From Bdellovibrionales bacterium (GTDB lineage: Bacteria > Bdellovibrionota > Bdellovibrionia > Bdellovibrionales > UBA1609), in NCBI GenBank assembly GCA_016716765.1, contig JADJVA010000014.1:1-28884 (forward strand): a stretch of 28,884 bases of DNA, in the 5' to 3' direction. Shown here one piece after another: positions 1 through 8,948 of this stretch. The position numbers and the translations under genes are program-made. The notes beneath the pieces were generated by a model. The model had not been told where the DNA came from. It was given only the letters and a program-made list of their open reading frames with translations, and made no database searches. Within the stretch, counting starts at the first letter, position 1, and each line of letters begins with the position of its first letter.

Positions 1-2117
1 GATAGCCCGCAATACCACCTTCAATTGTACAAACAGACGACAATTTTACGAGACCCCGACGCGTTCCTTTTTGGGCAGACCAAACTTTCCCCGAGGGGGT
101 TTTGCTCTCGTCTTTGACAACTTAGTTTTAAACCGCGAAATCTTCACCAACAGTTGTTGCTGGCTGATTCCAAGATGAATCGGACGCCCGCACTGACCTT
201 CTGCTTCATCGCAAACATATATAGGTGAGGATAGACACCTACTCCCTTAAAACATCCAGGGTGATACGTCAATTACACGGATTTCCTCAGAAAGTTTTTC
301 CGCCAATAGACGCGACTGTTCAGCATGGTCAGCCACCATCAATTTGTTCGGCAACGCACAAGCGAAAGCCGACCGCCAGATTTTAAAGAAATAGGTCAGC
401 GCCTTTTCGATAAATGGAATATAGAGATCAAAACAGCCTTTGCATGTTAGGTAATCACCGCTGTCTGCAAGGTACGTCTTTAACTCTTGATCTGACCTGG
501 AAAGGTTTTTGGTGTTCACATAAGGGGGATTACCAACCACTAAGTCGAATGAGCCCTTGAATCCTTTGATAGATTTGTCTCTCAAACTATCTGTGCACTT
601 TATATTGTCGTCCACGTTAGGAAGCGCTTGATCTCGCTGCATGACAGTCAGATAAATTGACAACTTTGTGAGCGCCACTGCTACTTCACTTCGGTCGATT
701 CCAAAGACATTCTTACTTGCTACTTCATTCCGAAGAATTTCCAGGTTGCCATCACTCTCTGAATCAACTTCGGCAAGGCGAGTAGATATGCGCGGATGGC
801 ACCCACAATGAAATGTCCCGATCCATGCTGAATCAAGCACTTTGATTTTGGAGAAATCATCCGTACTTCTCAATGAACGCTCAAGAAGGTAGTCCACTAC
901 GTAGTCAGGGGTATAATAGCTGCCAGAATCTTTGCGCCCAGTAGCACTTTCGAGGACTACCGATTTTTTAGCAGTGAGATGTGGTTTAAACTCCAATAGA
1001 GATTCGAATATGCCGCCTAGATGTTCCGCCGAGATTCTTTTGTAATCGACAAATAGCTTTTTCCCACCTTTGTCAGCATCGCAAGCTAGGTCGAGAATTA
1101 ATTCATTGATGACATGATCTTCGATCTCGATTTTATTGAAAACTGCGCGGTCACAGTTTTCATACGCGTTCGTCTTGAAGCCTTTTAAGCCAAGAAACTC
1201 ATCTCCTTTGTCCAGAACTGAGAACAGCTTTTGCAATTTGGAATAGGTTTCAGTGCTTGCTTCGTTCCCCGTCATCACCGACAAGCCACCGTTCTCTTAA
1301 GTCGAATGCAATTTTTCCTTAAAAAAACTGTGTTGTACTTCGAATTCAATGCAATATCCAATATGCCCCTGGATTCTGCCGCAAGAACGAAAATCAAACG
1401 AAACGCATAGTAGAGAGTGCTTGAATGCCTGGTCGACATCGAGGTCAACGCCCTTTGATTTCATCAATGCTTCAGTAAGCTTCGGGGCCTGTCTCATAAT
1501 TTTGTTTTTAAGATTGTTTGAGACCCGAACGGCGTAGGCTTCACTTTCCCTAAGAAGTACGTCCAGAATACAGGCGTTTGCTTTCTTGACGAAGGCCACA
1601 TTTCGGAAGAAATAAAAGAAGTGCATCAAGCGTTCATGCTTGTGTTTAGCGAACAAATGCGCTCTAGGTCTACTTCGAAATATTTGAGTGAACGGTCTTG
1701 GCAATTGCGGAAGTAGAGTCTCCACTGCCGACCATTTGTAATGATGCCCCAGTCTTTGATAGTCGCATCCAGGTAGCGCACAATTTGGGCGGAAGGGCGA
1801 TTTTGTGCCCCACCGTCTGTATCGATCAACGCTCCACGCTTTTGCATCGGCGACGGACAAAGCCATTTCCCATACTTCGCTTCATCCCTCTGCTTAGATC
1901 GCATTGCCGCATCTAGAGTTTTCTGGTCCAAAAATAACGTGTAATCAGGCCTACTTCTTTTCCCAGCGTGCTTCACACTTTCCTGGACGTCATAATGGAA
2001 GCCAAGCGCCTCCAAAATAGGCTTTATGAACTTGTCTTCAAGCTGGTATTCATTCCAGGACTTGCAAGCAGGATAGTGACGGTCAAATGCATCTTTTATT
2101 GTGTTAAAATTTCTCAT
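1..2117 (-). pseudogene. Type IIG (Eco57I-like) restriction-modification enzyme, frameshifted and incomplete
   Basis: A fused nuclease and N6-adenine methyltransferase. The start at 2117 (MRNFNTIKDAF) is followed by a PD-(D/E)XK-like nuclease: RPDYTLFLD near 1930-1955, and VADAKAW near 1835-1860 in another minus frame. The first frame then resumes (IKDWGIITNGRQWRLYF). The middle carries a helical region (about 1440-1620). The methyltransferase domain has motif X (GSYYTPDYVVDYL, about 905-945), a motif I that reads correctly only across frames (CGSG-TF then VGAIRAYLLA, about 795-845), and the catalytic NPPY motif (VVGNPPYV, 514-537). After a stop at 247, similar sequence continues in frame towards 46, and the gene probably leaves the window. 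At least five indels or stops interrupt it. The family normally cuts beside its recognition site and methylates one strand. Whether this copy is dead or mis-sequenced cannot be settled here. The gene overlaps its upstream neighbour by 14 bases. Confidence 0.8.
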
Positions 2118-2295
2118 ATTCGAGTTCATCAGAATGCCAATAGTCATCCACAAGCTTGTTACCGGAGCTAGCAGGCTTTCCATCTGTCGGTAAATAGTCC
2201 GCAACAAAAGGTTCCGCGAAGAGTCCCTTACACTTCACATAAAGCGGAATTCCGAAGTACTGATCCAAACTTTTGTTATTGTCATTGGCGCTCAT
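2104..2295 (-). CDS. Small hypothetical protein coupled to the restriction-modification gene
   Basis: A 63-residue soluble protein (MSANDNNKSLDQYFG to ELEYEKF), acidic towards its C terminus, with no signal peptide, membrane segment or family I recognise. Its ATG overlaps the stop of the preceding 85-residue gene as ATGA, and its own end overlaps the restriction-modification start at 2117 by 14 bases. This spacing suggests translational coupling and a role linked to the restriction enzyme, for example as an accessory or control factor, but that is inference from position only. The frame is uninterrupted, unlike the enzyme gene beside it. Confidence 0.55.
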   Translation of the reverse strand: MSANDNNKSLDQYFGIPLYVKCKGLFAEPFVADYLPTDGKPASSGNKLVDDYWHSDELEYEKF

Positions 2296-2549
2296 GCAGC
2301 TACAGCATCCCTAAGTAGTTTTCTGAAAGCTTGGGGAGATTCAAGACTCTTGGAAGTTCGCACCTTCTCGACGACAACTACGTCTTTCGAAAGGGTACGT
2401 ATCTCCCCGTGGATGATCAGGCGAGGTTTCCAGAACTTTGGCCTGTAGAGGTGAGATATTGGATCGATACAGTAGACATTCTGACCTCCCTCGGTCAACG
2501 CTACGCCAATACCCTCTTTGCTATCCCACCATGAAACTGTGAGTTTCAT
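2292..2549 (-). CDS. Cold-shock-domain-like small protein, first gene of the restriction-modification operon
   Basis: An 85-residue intact ORF. Its N-terminal half resembles a cold-shock/OB fold: SWWDSKEGIGVAL sits where the family has the KWF...KGFGFI strand (RNP1), NVYCID where it has VFVH (RNP2), and a later strand reads KDVVVVEKVR. The resemblance is by eye and weak, so other small beta-barrels are possible. The C terminus (KSLESPQAFRKLLRDAVAA) looks helical. The gene is the first of three overlapping genes ending in the type IIG enzyme, and two inverted repeats lie at and just upstream of its start. A nucleic-acid-binding or autoregulatory role for the operon is therefore a reasonable guess. 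Confidence 0.55.
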   Translation of the reverse strand: MKLTVSWWDSKEGIGVALTEGGQNVYCIDPISHLYRPKFWKPRLIIHGEIRTLSKDVVVVEKVRTSKSLESPQAFRKLLRDAVAA

Positions 2550-2580
2550 ATATCCCCGATATCCTTAGAAAGTATCGGGG
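2531..2580. promoter_or_regulatory. Two adjacent inverted repeats at the start of the restriction-modification operon
   Basis: The first repeat is ATGAAACT-gtg-AGTTTCAT (2531-2549), a perfect 8-base palindrome whose outer edge is the start codon of the 85-residue gene. The second is CCCCGATA / TATCGGGG (2554-2561 and 2573-2580) with an 11-base spacer. It spans the ribosome-binding region on the minus strand. Either could be an operator for an autoregulator or an mRNA hairpin that masks the start. No run of T follows on the minus strand, so the second repeat is not an obvious terminator. Confidence 0.5.
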
Positions 2581-3155
2581 TAACTGGACTGAGATGTTGA
2601 TGGCTTTTCGTCAGCCCACGTGTTTGCCGAGCGGCTTTGCCAAATCTAACCTCTTCTTTTCGATGGAACTTGGTGGGCCCGATAGGGCTTTGGTCTCATG
2701 GTCTTTGGTTCAGGGACTCTCCCCAACGCTATGGGCACTTTGGATTTAGAGCCTTTCCCGTGAGAGATCGGTACTCGCTCTTGATTGCGGTTAATCTCAC
2801 CTTTGCCGACTGATCGGAAAGATTGAATAGGTCTTAGGTCAAAAGGCGGGTTTAGGTTACAGTACGGCACAATTCAATCCTCGTGAAATATCCATTGATC
2901 ACACCACAAGTGCATATTGGCTATGCCAAACTCATCAGCTATGCTCGACTGTAAGTCGTATTTCCATCTGAAGGGCAAATCATATCATCCACTTAGGCGT
3001 CACTTTGTCCTATTGTAGGATGAGTATTTGAATCTTTGCAATAATTAAATATATCTGAGTACTTTTAAGTGCACCTAAGATGGTTCCTAACATTCATCAA
3101 CGCAGTATCTTGCAGGTGCCCAGGGGATATATAGTACCCCTTCTATCCAAATGAA
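2581..3155. other. Gap without a convincing gene
   Basis: I find no persuasive gene here. The longest minus frame (2646-2870) would need a GTG start and gives a basic, proline-rich 74-residue peptide with no recognisable motif. A 30-residue stretch in another minus frame near 2630-2700 has protein-like composition (SIEKKRLDLAKPLGKH) but no start. The stretch may hold the promoter of the restriction-modification operon at its left end and remnants of decayed coding DNA elsewhere. Confidence 0.4.
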
Positions 3156-3837
3156 TTATCCCATATGCTGCCAAACCTTGAGGTGATGATCAAACCATCG
3201 AAAATCAATCTCGTTTCTAAGCACTCCATGTTGGTATTTGATAAGAATTGCTTCAGCCTCAGCCTTTGAAATGCAAAGCCACTCTCGTCGGCTATGGAAA
3301 GTCTAACTGGAGTGGCTGAAACTGGCATAATCGTGTACTTGATCCCATCAATCAAAATACTCTGAAATATCTCTCGATACGAGCTATGTCCCCACATCTC
3401 GAGCTTCAAAATATCGAGAGCGAGGGCAATTTCCATTACCATTCTTTTGTCGTGGCCCTTTCCTCGTACTGATGGCTCCGTCTTAATGATTTCATTATAT
3501 AGCCCCGCAAGTAAGCCCATTGTTGTGAATGTGGGCCCTTTTCCTCCAAAACATTCCGAACAAAACGCAAAAGCTAAACACAGACGTATTTACCAGCGAG
3601 AAGAACGTCCACTTCCTTTTATAAATACTTCGGGCGCCAAAGAAATGATGAAAGCCACCAGTCCAAATACCAAAAAATAGCCCTTATCGCTAGCCAAAGG
3701 TCGTTATGAGGCGCAGATTTGCAGCAGGATTATCCCAGTAACCGTTATCAGATGTCTTCATCAGCAGATTGACTTCAATGAATCTGTTTTTCTTCTCTGT
3801 CCAAGTCAGCGATCCCCCAGTTAATTTTAATTGCCAT
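3156..3837 (-). pseudogene. Third gene of the defence-like cassette: membrane-associated protein, interrupted
   Basis: Reconstructed across minus frames. The start at 3837 (MAIKINWGIADLDREEK) has AGGG seven bases upstream and overlaps the end of the preceding gene. After an indel it continues RFIEVNLLMKTSDNGYWD, then a membrane segment (GYFLVFGLVAFIISLAP), an in-frame stop near 3585, a second apolar stretch (LCLAFAF), and a soluble region (GLLAGLYNEIIKTEP, MEIALALDILKLEMWGHSSY). The likely natural end is RWFDHHLKVWQHMG, in another frame. The total is about 227 residues. The longest open piece is 3143-3520. I do not recognise the family. Two membrane segments with a cytosolic C-terminal region would suit a membrane effector partnered with the upstream enzyme, but this is speculation. 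Confidence 0.45.
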
Positions 3838-4142
3838 CACTAACCCTGTCTGGTCCTGGTTCCATGATCGGTAGTAATGGTGCAACACGCAAATCAGTCG
3901 ACGGGTCAACCGAAATGTCCTCAGCCGATTCTGCATTTCCTCCAATTTCAATGCGACCATGGTTGCGGTATCCCACCCAAATTCAATCTATAAGAAATTT
4001 TGTTCAGTCATCGCTATTGGGCTCATGCACTCTTTCTCATCATCTGAAACGTAGCAATTTCATTGGTAACTAGAAAATGGCCTTTAATGAGTAAGAATGC
4101 TCGGTAAACCAACCGTCCTTTTGATTCATCAATCACTTCCAT
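3827..4142 (-). pseudogene. Second gene of the defence-like cassette: small hypothetical protein, frameshifted
   Basis: The start at 4142 (MEVIDESKGRLVYRAFLLIK) has AGGAT eight bases upstream and lies inside the last codons of the preceding gene. The first frame runs to 4023. Coding-like sequence continues in other frames (DDEKECMSPIAMTEQNF, then RNHGRIEIGGNAESAEDISV and DLRVAPLLPIMEPGP) and ends at 3827, where the stop overlaps the next start (ATGGCAATTAA). This gives about 104 residues with at least two indels and one stop. There is no signal peptide or membrane segment and no family I recognise. The overlaps on both sides are the best evidence that it is a real gene within a three-gene operon. 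Confidence 0.45.
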
Positions 4143-5556
4143 TCTTTTTATCCTGATCTTCCAGGTAACTTGACCAAAATGTCTTCGTTAAAAAGGATCC
4201 TTAGAAACCGCTCTAACCACGGAATTGGTTGTTTTCTCGTATTAGAATCATTGAATCATCGGATTCTTCGTCAATAACATATTCATGACTATTTGTTAAC
4301 GACTTATAGATCATTGCTGCAGCATCTTCCTCTGTACGCACAACAATCAAACCGTTGGCCACCCCTGTATTGAGGTTTACTTGAAGCGACATTGGATGCT
4401 CTTCATGCAAGATCTCATATCTCTTATCAAACCACTTCTCTTCCATTTCTGCCGAATTGAGAAAATTCACAACCTTCAAACGCAATCTCCCCACAATCGA
4501 GTATTTTTTTTGCAGTAGCTCTCGAATTTCTCGTCTTTTACATACCCTAGGGCAATTTTCTCAGTTCAATATGGTTTGTTCTCTGTCTTCCTTACTGTTA
4601 TTTGGGTTCAAAATGGATTGAAGACTCGTAACCCACTTTCAATATCAATCTTTGGTACTAAAGCAATTACGTCCTTCCCTGTGCAAGTTTGTTGCCATTT
4701 CCGAGCACTTTCCCATTGAATCAGACTCTTGAGCTAGATAAGAGTAACTTTTGCACGTTTTAACATTAGAGCCTCAACAATTCCCTTAGATATTCTTCCT
4801 GTCCCATCACTTATTGTGGGGTCAAAATATCTGACGTTTAAAGCTACAAGGTCTTCGTCGGAAAATATATTCTCGACTACTGTAACCCATCTTCAAACGA
4901 GACTTTGTCCTCATTGAAGTAGCAACATATACGTCTATGAAATCACTGGATAGATATACGACAGTATTATATTTTGCGGCCGCTATCGCCTTTCTTTCGT
5001 CTTCTGAACCTTGTTCGAGTTCTGATTTCTATTCAGTTCGGACACATAGTATCTTTCTTTTTCTATTGTCTCAACACTCAATGGCCTTTTTGGCCGGTTT
5101 TAAATCTTTTCCAGATCAATTTTTCGAAACAGACATTTCTTCCCACACCTTCTCCGGAGGCCTTAGTCCAGTACCATATTCCACCGTGGTACTCTATGCC
5201 TTGACAAAGAATCGAAATGCATACTTGAAATTTCCAAATCTCAAGGCAGATTTTATATTAAACTCATTTACCTTCTCTTTGTAGAATTTTAGTGACTGAA
5301 TAGAGTCACCAAACAACGTTTCAAAAAACCATTTACTTACTGGAGCTTGCCCAAGCAGATGCATGATTTGGTTAAATTCAAAAAATCCAATATTTAGCTC
5401 ATTGTTGCCTGAAAAGTAGTTCTCAAGAGCTTGCTTGACCTTACCCTTTTTGTCACAAAGTGACTGAAATTTCCCTTTATTAGCCTGGAAGTCTAGTGGA
5501 GTTCGTCTCCCTAATTTGGCTGTTATTCTAACAATTTTATCAAATCGTGTCGTCAT
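4129..5556 (-). pseudogene. Nucleoside-deoxyribosyltransferase/TIR-like protein, heavily interrupted
   Basis: It starts at 5556 (MTTRFDKIVRITAKLGRR), has AGG upstream, and is about 475 residues when frames are joined. The N-terminal domain is helical and soluble (5556-5194). The central domain carries NTVVYLSSDFIDVYVATSMR (about 4910-4975), NVRYFDPTISDGTGRISKG and EALMLKRAKVTLI (about 4740-4840), AQESDSMGK (4709-4734) and AQGKDVIALVPK (about 4650-4690). This pattern matches my recollection of a conserved family with a nucleoside 2-deoxyribosyltransferase/TIR-like alpha/beta fold, which would act on nucleosides, nucleotides or NAD. The C-terminal domain (SLQVNLNTGVANGLIVVRTE, then FLTKTFWSSYLEDQD) ends at 4129. 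At least five frameshifts or stops break it, the last two lying before the C-terminal end. Its position beside a restriction-modification gene and an integrase suggests phage defence. Family assignment is by motif memory only. Confidence 0.5.
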
Positions 5557-5581
5557 ATTTGACCTGCCGGCTTTTCTTGTC

Positions 5582-5660
5582 GGTTAAACTATACTCGTCG
5601 TTGGGGACGAGTTGCATCAGCACTATGGTTCGGATATTTACGCGAAGTAAAAGTTTAACC
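5582..5660. repeat. Nested inverted repeats between the integrase end and the defence-like cassette
   Basis: An outer pair GGTTAAACT (5582-5590) and AGTTTAACC (5652-5660) encloses an inner hairpin ACTCGTC-gttggg-GACGAGT (5593-5612). All arms are perfect. The stretch lies between the 3' end of the integrase gene (5744) and the start of the cassette (5556). It could be the promoter/operator of the cassette or part of an attachment or recombinase-binding site. No matching copy was found by eye near the right side of the element. Confidence 0.45.
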
Positions 5661-5743
5661 TAATGATCAAAGATACTATATCAAGATTAAGCCAAAGGCG
5701 CTATCAATTCATAAGACCTTATCAAATCGTCTATGTCTCATTT

Positions 5744-6945
5744 TTAGACTGGAAATATATTCGCCACCTCCTCCATGACAGCTTCTTCGGTGGGAATAAA
5801 CCTCAAGGCTTCGGTAGCACCTGCCTCATCAATTCCCGCCAAGCGAATGTATCTTTGCATGGTCTTGAGATCTTTCCACCCGCATATTTTCATAACGACG
5901 GTTGCGGAATCCCTGTTGATATCAATTGAGTAGCAAAGCAAGCGCGGAGAGTATGAAACTTAATGGAAGGCAAGCGGTTTGCGATACAAAATCCTCTTAG
6001 AATGCGAGCTTGTTCGCCCCTTATTCCAATCAGTGAAACGTAGAAGAAGAAAGTCATCTTGGCTTTTCTCCTCAATATTCAGTTCACGAATCAAGGAACC
6101 AATAAAACTCGCTAGAGACGAGGAACTGTTCGCCAGTAGCCTGCTTTTGTCGGGCCTACCTGCTTGAGTCGAGTATTCCAGCTTCTTCGGACACGAATGA
6201 GTCCGTACCTTTTTCATGTTGATTGGCAGCTTGTCTTGTGCAGCTGCCTCTTCTTGTGGCACAATCTCTACGTCACTTATTTTTAACTGATGAAGTTCAC
6301 CGCTGCGACAACCAGTGAGAACGGCCGCCACCCAAATAGGATACCAAGGATGCCTTTGTTCAATCGAATTCTTAAGTAAAATGCGAATTTCTTCCCTAGA
6401 TAAGATTTCGGGTCTTTTTCACCGCGATCGCTCAGCACCTCAAGCCCTGTAACTGGGCTGTGATGCACGCCACAAATAACTCTCTCTTCGATTCCCAAAG
6501 ATAGACCATATTGATAACGCCTTTAGTCGGCGCCGAAAACTTTGGCTTCGACCCACCTCGTCGACCTGACGAAATATTTCACGGGCGTCTGCCTCTCGTG
6601 ATATCTGAGGCTGCAATTCTATTTAGCCACGGCTTGGTCCAATTCCTTAGCATGGCTTCGCAATCGACAATTGTCGTCTTAGCTAATCTTCCTGGTGGGA
6701 AATAGCTCTTGCTGTCGGAACCATCTCTCAATAACCTCCTCCCAACGAGCGCCTTTGGCTTCAAGCCGGTTAAGCTTCTCGGTTAAGTCCCGCGTGAGAC
6801 GCTTCTCTTCTGAAATGGCCTTTAACTCGGAAGTGATTCCATTGATGCGCTGTTGAACCCGAACACGCCGATCTTTTCGGCTGCGCAGGTCTATATAGAC
6901 CTGCCAAAAGAATTTGCCATTTCTTTCATATTTTTTGATCGCCAT
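5744..6945 (-). pseudogene. int: Tyrosine recombinase (integrase), frameshifted
   Basis: Site-specific recombinase that would insert and excise the element. The start at 6945 (MAIKKYERNGKFFWQ) has GGAGGG upstream, and the joined length is about 400 residues, normal for phage/ICE integrases. In order: an N-terminal arm and core-binding region (6945-6580, with DCEAMLRNWTKPWLNRIAA), then the catalytic domain with the first arginine (TGCRSGELHQLKISDVE, about 6280-6315), the H-x-x-R box (FHTLRACFATQL, 5930-5965) and the tyrosine nucleophile (TMQRYIRLAG, codon 5849-5851). The second-box position reads GWKDLKTMQRY, with Trp where many members have His. The reading changes frame about five times. All catalytic residues survive, so sequencing error is as likely as decay. 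The excisionase lies immediately upstream. Confidence 0.85.
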
Positions 6946-6965
6946 GAACCCTCCACTTATGGTTT

Positions 6966-7178
6966 TTAGGATTCAAGTAGTCGATCAAGTTCGACTCTGC
7001 GAAAATAAAGGCGACGCCGGAATCTCCGGGGCCTTAGATATCCTCGACAAACCATAATTCGGAGTGCGTTTGCCGATTTTCGCAAATAAGATGCAGCTTC
7101 TTTAGAATTCAACCATGTGAGCCCTTCCAAATTCGGCCCACTTGGTTCCAGATCAGTCGTTGATTCGATCTTACTCAT
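6966..7178 (-). CDS. Excisionase-like helix-turn-helix protein
   Basis: An intact 70-residue protein. Residues about 21-68 form a winged-helix/MerR-like HTH_17 module (TWLNSKEAASYLRKSANALR, then a basic wing RPRRFRRRLYFRRVELDRL). Such proteins bind beside attachment sites and bias the integrase towards excision, or act as regulators. It sits 20 bases upstream of the integrase on the same strand, the usual Xis position in integrative elements. A purine-rich Shine-Dalgarno (GGAGAACAGAG) precedes the ATG. The strongly basic wing is unusual but fits DNA binding. Confidence 0.75.
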   Translation of the reverse strand: MSKIESTTDLEPSGPNLEGLTWLNSKEAASYLRKSANALRIMVCRGYLRPRRFRRRLYFRRVELDRLLES

Positions 7179-7273
7179 TTCTCTGTTCTCCGCAAGATAA
7201 GCTAGTCGTCGCGATTCATTTTTATTGAGCCGTCTAACGATCTGATTCGCTCATATGATTCTGCGTACCTCGG

Positions 7274-7743
7274 TCAGATTTCTGTAACGGGGTCGCCTTT
7301 TTGACCAAGGACCTTGTCACCAATAGAATTGGGTCTTGCCTCATTGTCAGAGGATTCCTTCCTTGTAAGCTTAGGATTCGTGCGAGTCTTTCGAGGCTTG
7401 GGATTTGGTGATTCGAGCAACTTCAGGTTTCGGCTGATTAATTCCTTGAAGCTCACAGCCTCCCCTCTTGACTGAGCCGTCTTCAGTTGGGAAGTTATCC
7501 ATTGAGAAAATTTGAGTTCGTTGAAGTGGAGGGATCTAATATCTTGTAGCTCCTTATTTGAAAATTCCCCCGAATGATCTTTCAAAATGTAATTGATCAC
7601 GTCGCTCCTTGATAGGACAGTGATTCCCTCCAGTGCCTCATTTGCTTGATCGGTCAGTGACCTAAGCTTTTCCCGCAGATCGTCACTGATGGTGATTCTA
7701 TTGATTGCCTTTGGCTTTTTGTTGGGTTATTGGTGTTTTCCAT
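7274..7743 (-). CDS. Ribbon-helix-helix DNA-binding protein, one frameshift
   Basis: The longest clean piece is 7274-7600, but coding continues upstream: AINRITISDDLREKLRSLTD and VLSRSDVINYIL, a typical ribbon-helix-helix motif. The likely start is the ATG at 7743 (MENTNNPTK), reached if one A is restored to the A run near 7715. This gives about 156 residues. The C-terminal half is helical, then basic and disordered (NPKPRKTRTNPKLTRK). Such proteins serve as relaxosome accessory factors (MobC/TraY-like), partition proteins or repressors. Placed between the excisionase and the transfer genes, a DNA-processing or regulatory role is likely. It begins five bases after the lipoprotein gene. Confidence 0.65.
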
Positions 7744-7747
7744 GGGC

Positions 7748-7981
7748 CTAATCCTGTTTTGACCAGACAGATTGTTTATCGATGATGTACTTCCAATGTC
7801 CAGTCTCATAAACATTGTCGTTTATCTGATCTGGAACCCAAATCTTTTGCACTCCCGGTCGGGTTAGTTTTGGAGGATTGGGCTCAGCCCTCCCCTCTAT
7901 ATTATTTTTCTTATAGAAACTGCCGCACCCGAGGGCGAGGGCACAGCCAGATAGAACTGCGATCTTTAGTATGGATTGCAT
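7748..7981 (-). CDS. Small lipoprotein of the transfer operon (VirB7-like by position)
   Basis: A 77-residue intact lipoprotein: a short signal peptide with the lipobox LALG|C at residue 19, then about 58 periplasmic residues (KKNNIEGRAEPNPPKL, VQKIWVPDQINDNVY, GHWKYIIDKQSVWS). AAAGG precedes the ATG at 7981. Type IV secretion systems need a small outer-membrane lipoprotein (VirB7/TraV) to stabilise VirB9, and no other VirB7 candidate occurs in the operon. The assignment is by size, lipobox and context only. It lies apart from virB9, downstream of the replication-relaxation gene, whereas virB7 is usually next to virB8 or virB9. Confidence 0.6.
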   Translation of the reverse strand: MQSILKIAVLSGCALALGCGSFYKKNNIEGRAEPNPPKLTRPGVQKIWVPDQINDNVYETGHWKYIIDKQSVWSKQD

Positions 7982-8032
7982 ATAGACCTTTCTTCGTTCG
8001 AAATACGTGTTTAGAGAGTAGTGAATAACTAC

Positions 8033-8948
8033 TCAGTCAGGAAAATGGCGAATTTTGATGGTCACTTTTTCGTCATGATTCTGTGGGCTTAGTCTGGTAT
8101 CGAGAAGATGCTGACTCCTCGCACCGGAGGAGCCTTTAGTGGATGGTCTGAGGGGGGATTTTAGGAGAGTTTGAAGAAGGTTTTGGTTTAATAGATCATG
8201 AACAGTCGAGCCTTTGTTTGGTCCGGAAAAAATGGAAGCCTGCCAAAACTGACTTTGAAAATCCTCAAGGGCTAAAAAATTGTGCACATGATTTCGGTAG
8301 AAGTTCGGGCCGGATGCAGACTTGAGTATAACTCGAGCTAATTTTGGGGTTGGAACCAACCAAAAGCACAAAATCGATCATGTCATAATGATCATAGAAT
8401 TTGACGATGGATTCATATCGATCCTTGCTTTTGGTTGAAAGCTCGACCTCAATGGCAATGGTCAAATGGTGTTCTCCATGTGCAAAATGCCAGTAGCCAT
8501 CGGGCCTATGATTCTTGGTCCTAGGAACCCAGGCCGGATACATTTCAGCTTTCATTCGCCTGAGCTGTTGCTCCGTAAATAATTCGACGCCTTCCGGGCA
8601 TCCCTCAGCCCACTCGCCTAGGTGGAGAGCGTTGACAATAAGGTCATGCTCAATATTTTCTGAGGCAAAACCATATTCCTCAAGTTCTGGTAATCGATTG
8701 CCTAGAGCCACAAATCCCTTGGAATCGAGAGTCCAAATTCTGTTGCGTCCGGACTCATCTATTCGTTGTCGCAAAGCCAGCCCGACGAAGCTTGCTAAGA
8801 CGTTGATAGGCCACGGGCAAACTGGCCTTGGCAAAAATATCCTCGCTAGAGTTTTGAAAGTCGCCAATTTCCACTTCCAAAGGAAATGAAACATCTCCTC
8901 GTCCCGCAAAGTGGGAGTTGTTGAAATTCTCGCTTTAGATTTTGCCAT
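8033..8948 (-). pseudogene. Replication-relaxation family protein (Replic_Relax-like), frameshifted
   Basis: About 304 residues after joining frames. The N terminus is a winged helix (TLRDEEMFHFLWKWKLATFK). A compensated frame change at about 8760-8845 hides AYQRLSKLRRAGFATTNR, the recognition helix expected there. Next come WTLDSKGFVAL, ASENIEHDLIVNALHLGEWA, and a nuclease-like core with RPDGYWHF and IAIEVELSTKSKDRY, a pattern of Asp...Glu-x-Glu plus Lys. This arrangement recalls the replication-relaxation proteins that travel with FtsK/TcpA coupling proteins on Gram-positive plasmids. A second frame change near 8370 leads into the C-terminal part (LVPTPKLARVIL) ending at 8033. The start overlaps the FtsK-like stop as ATGA, so the two are translationally coupled. 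It is the only candidate in the element for DNA processing at the transfer origin. Confidence 0.65.

Noticed and set aside
2646..2870. Minus-strand 74-residue basic, proline-rich ORF
   Set aside because: It needs a GTG start, has no motif and no operon partner. Composition looks like non-coding DNA.
4937..5284. Plus-strand ORF of 115 residues with apolar stretches
   Set aside because: It lies antisense to the deoxyribosyltransferase/TIR-like gene, whose minus frames carry conserved motifs across the same bases. No ribosome-binding site precedes it.
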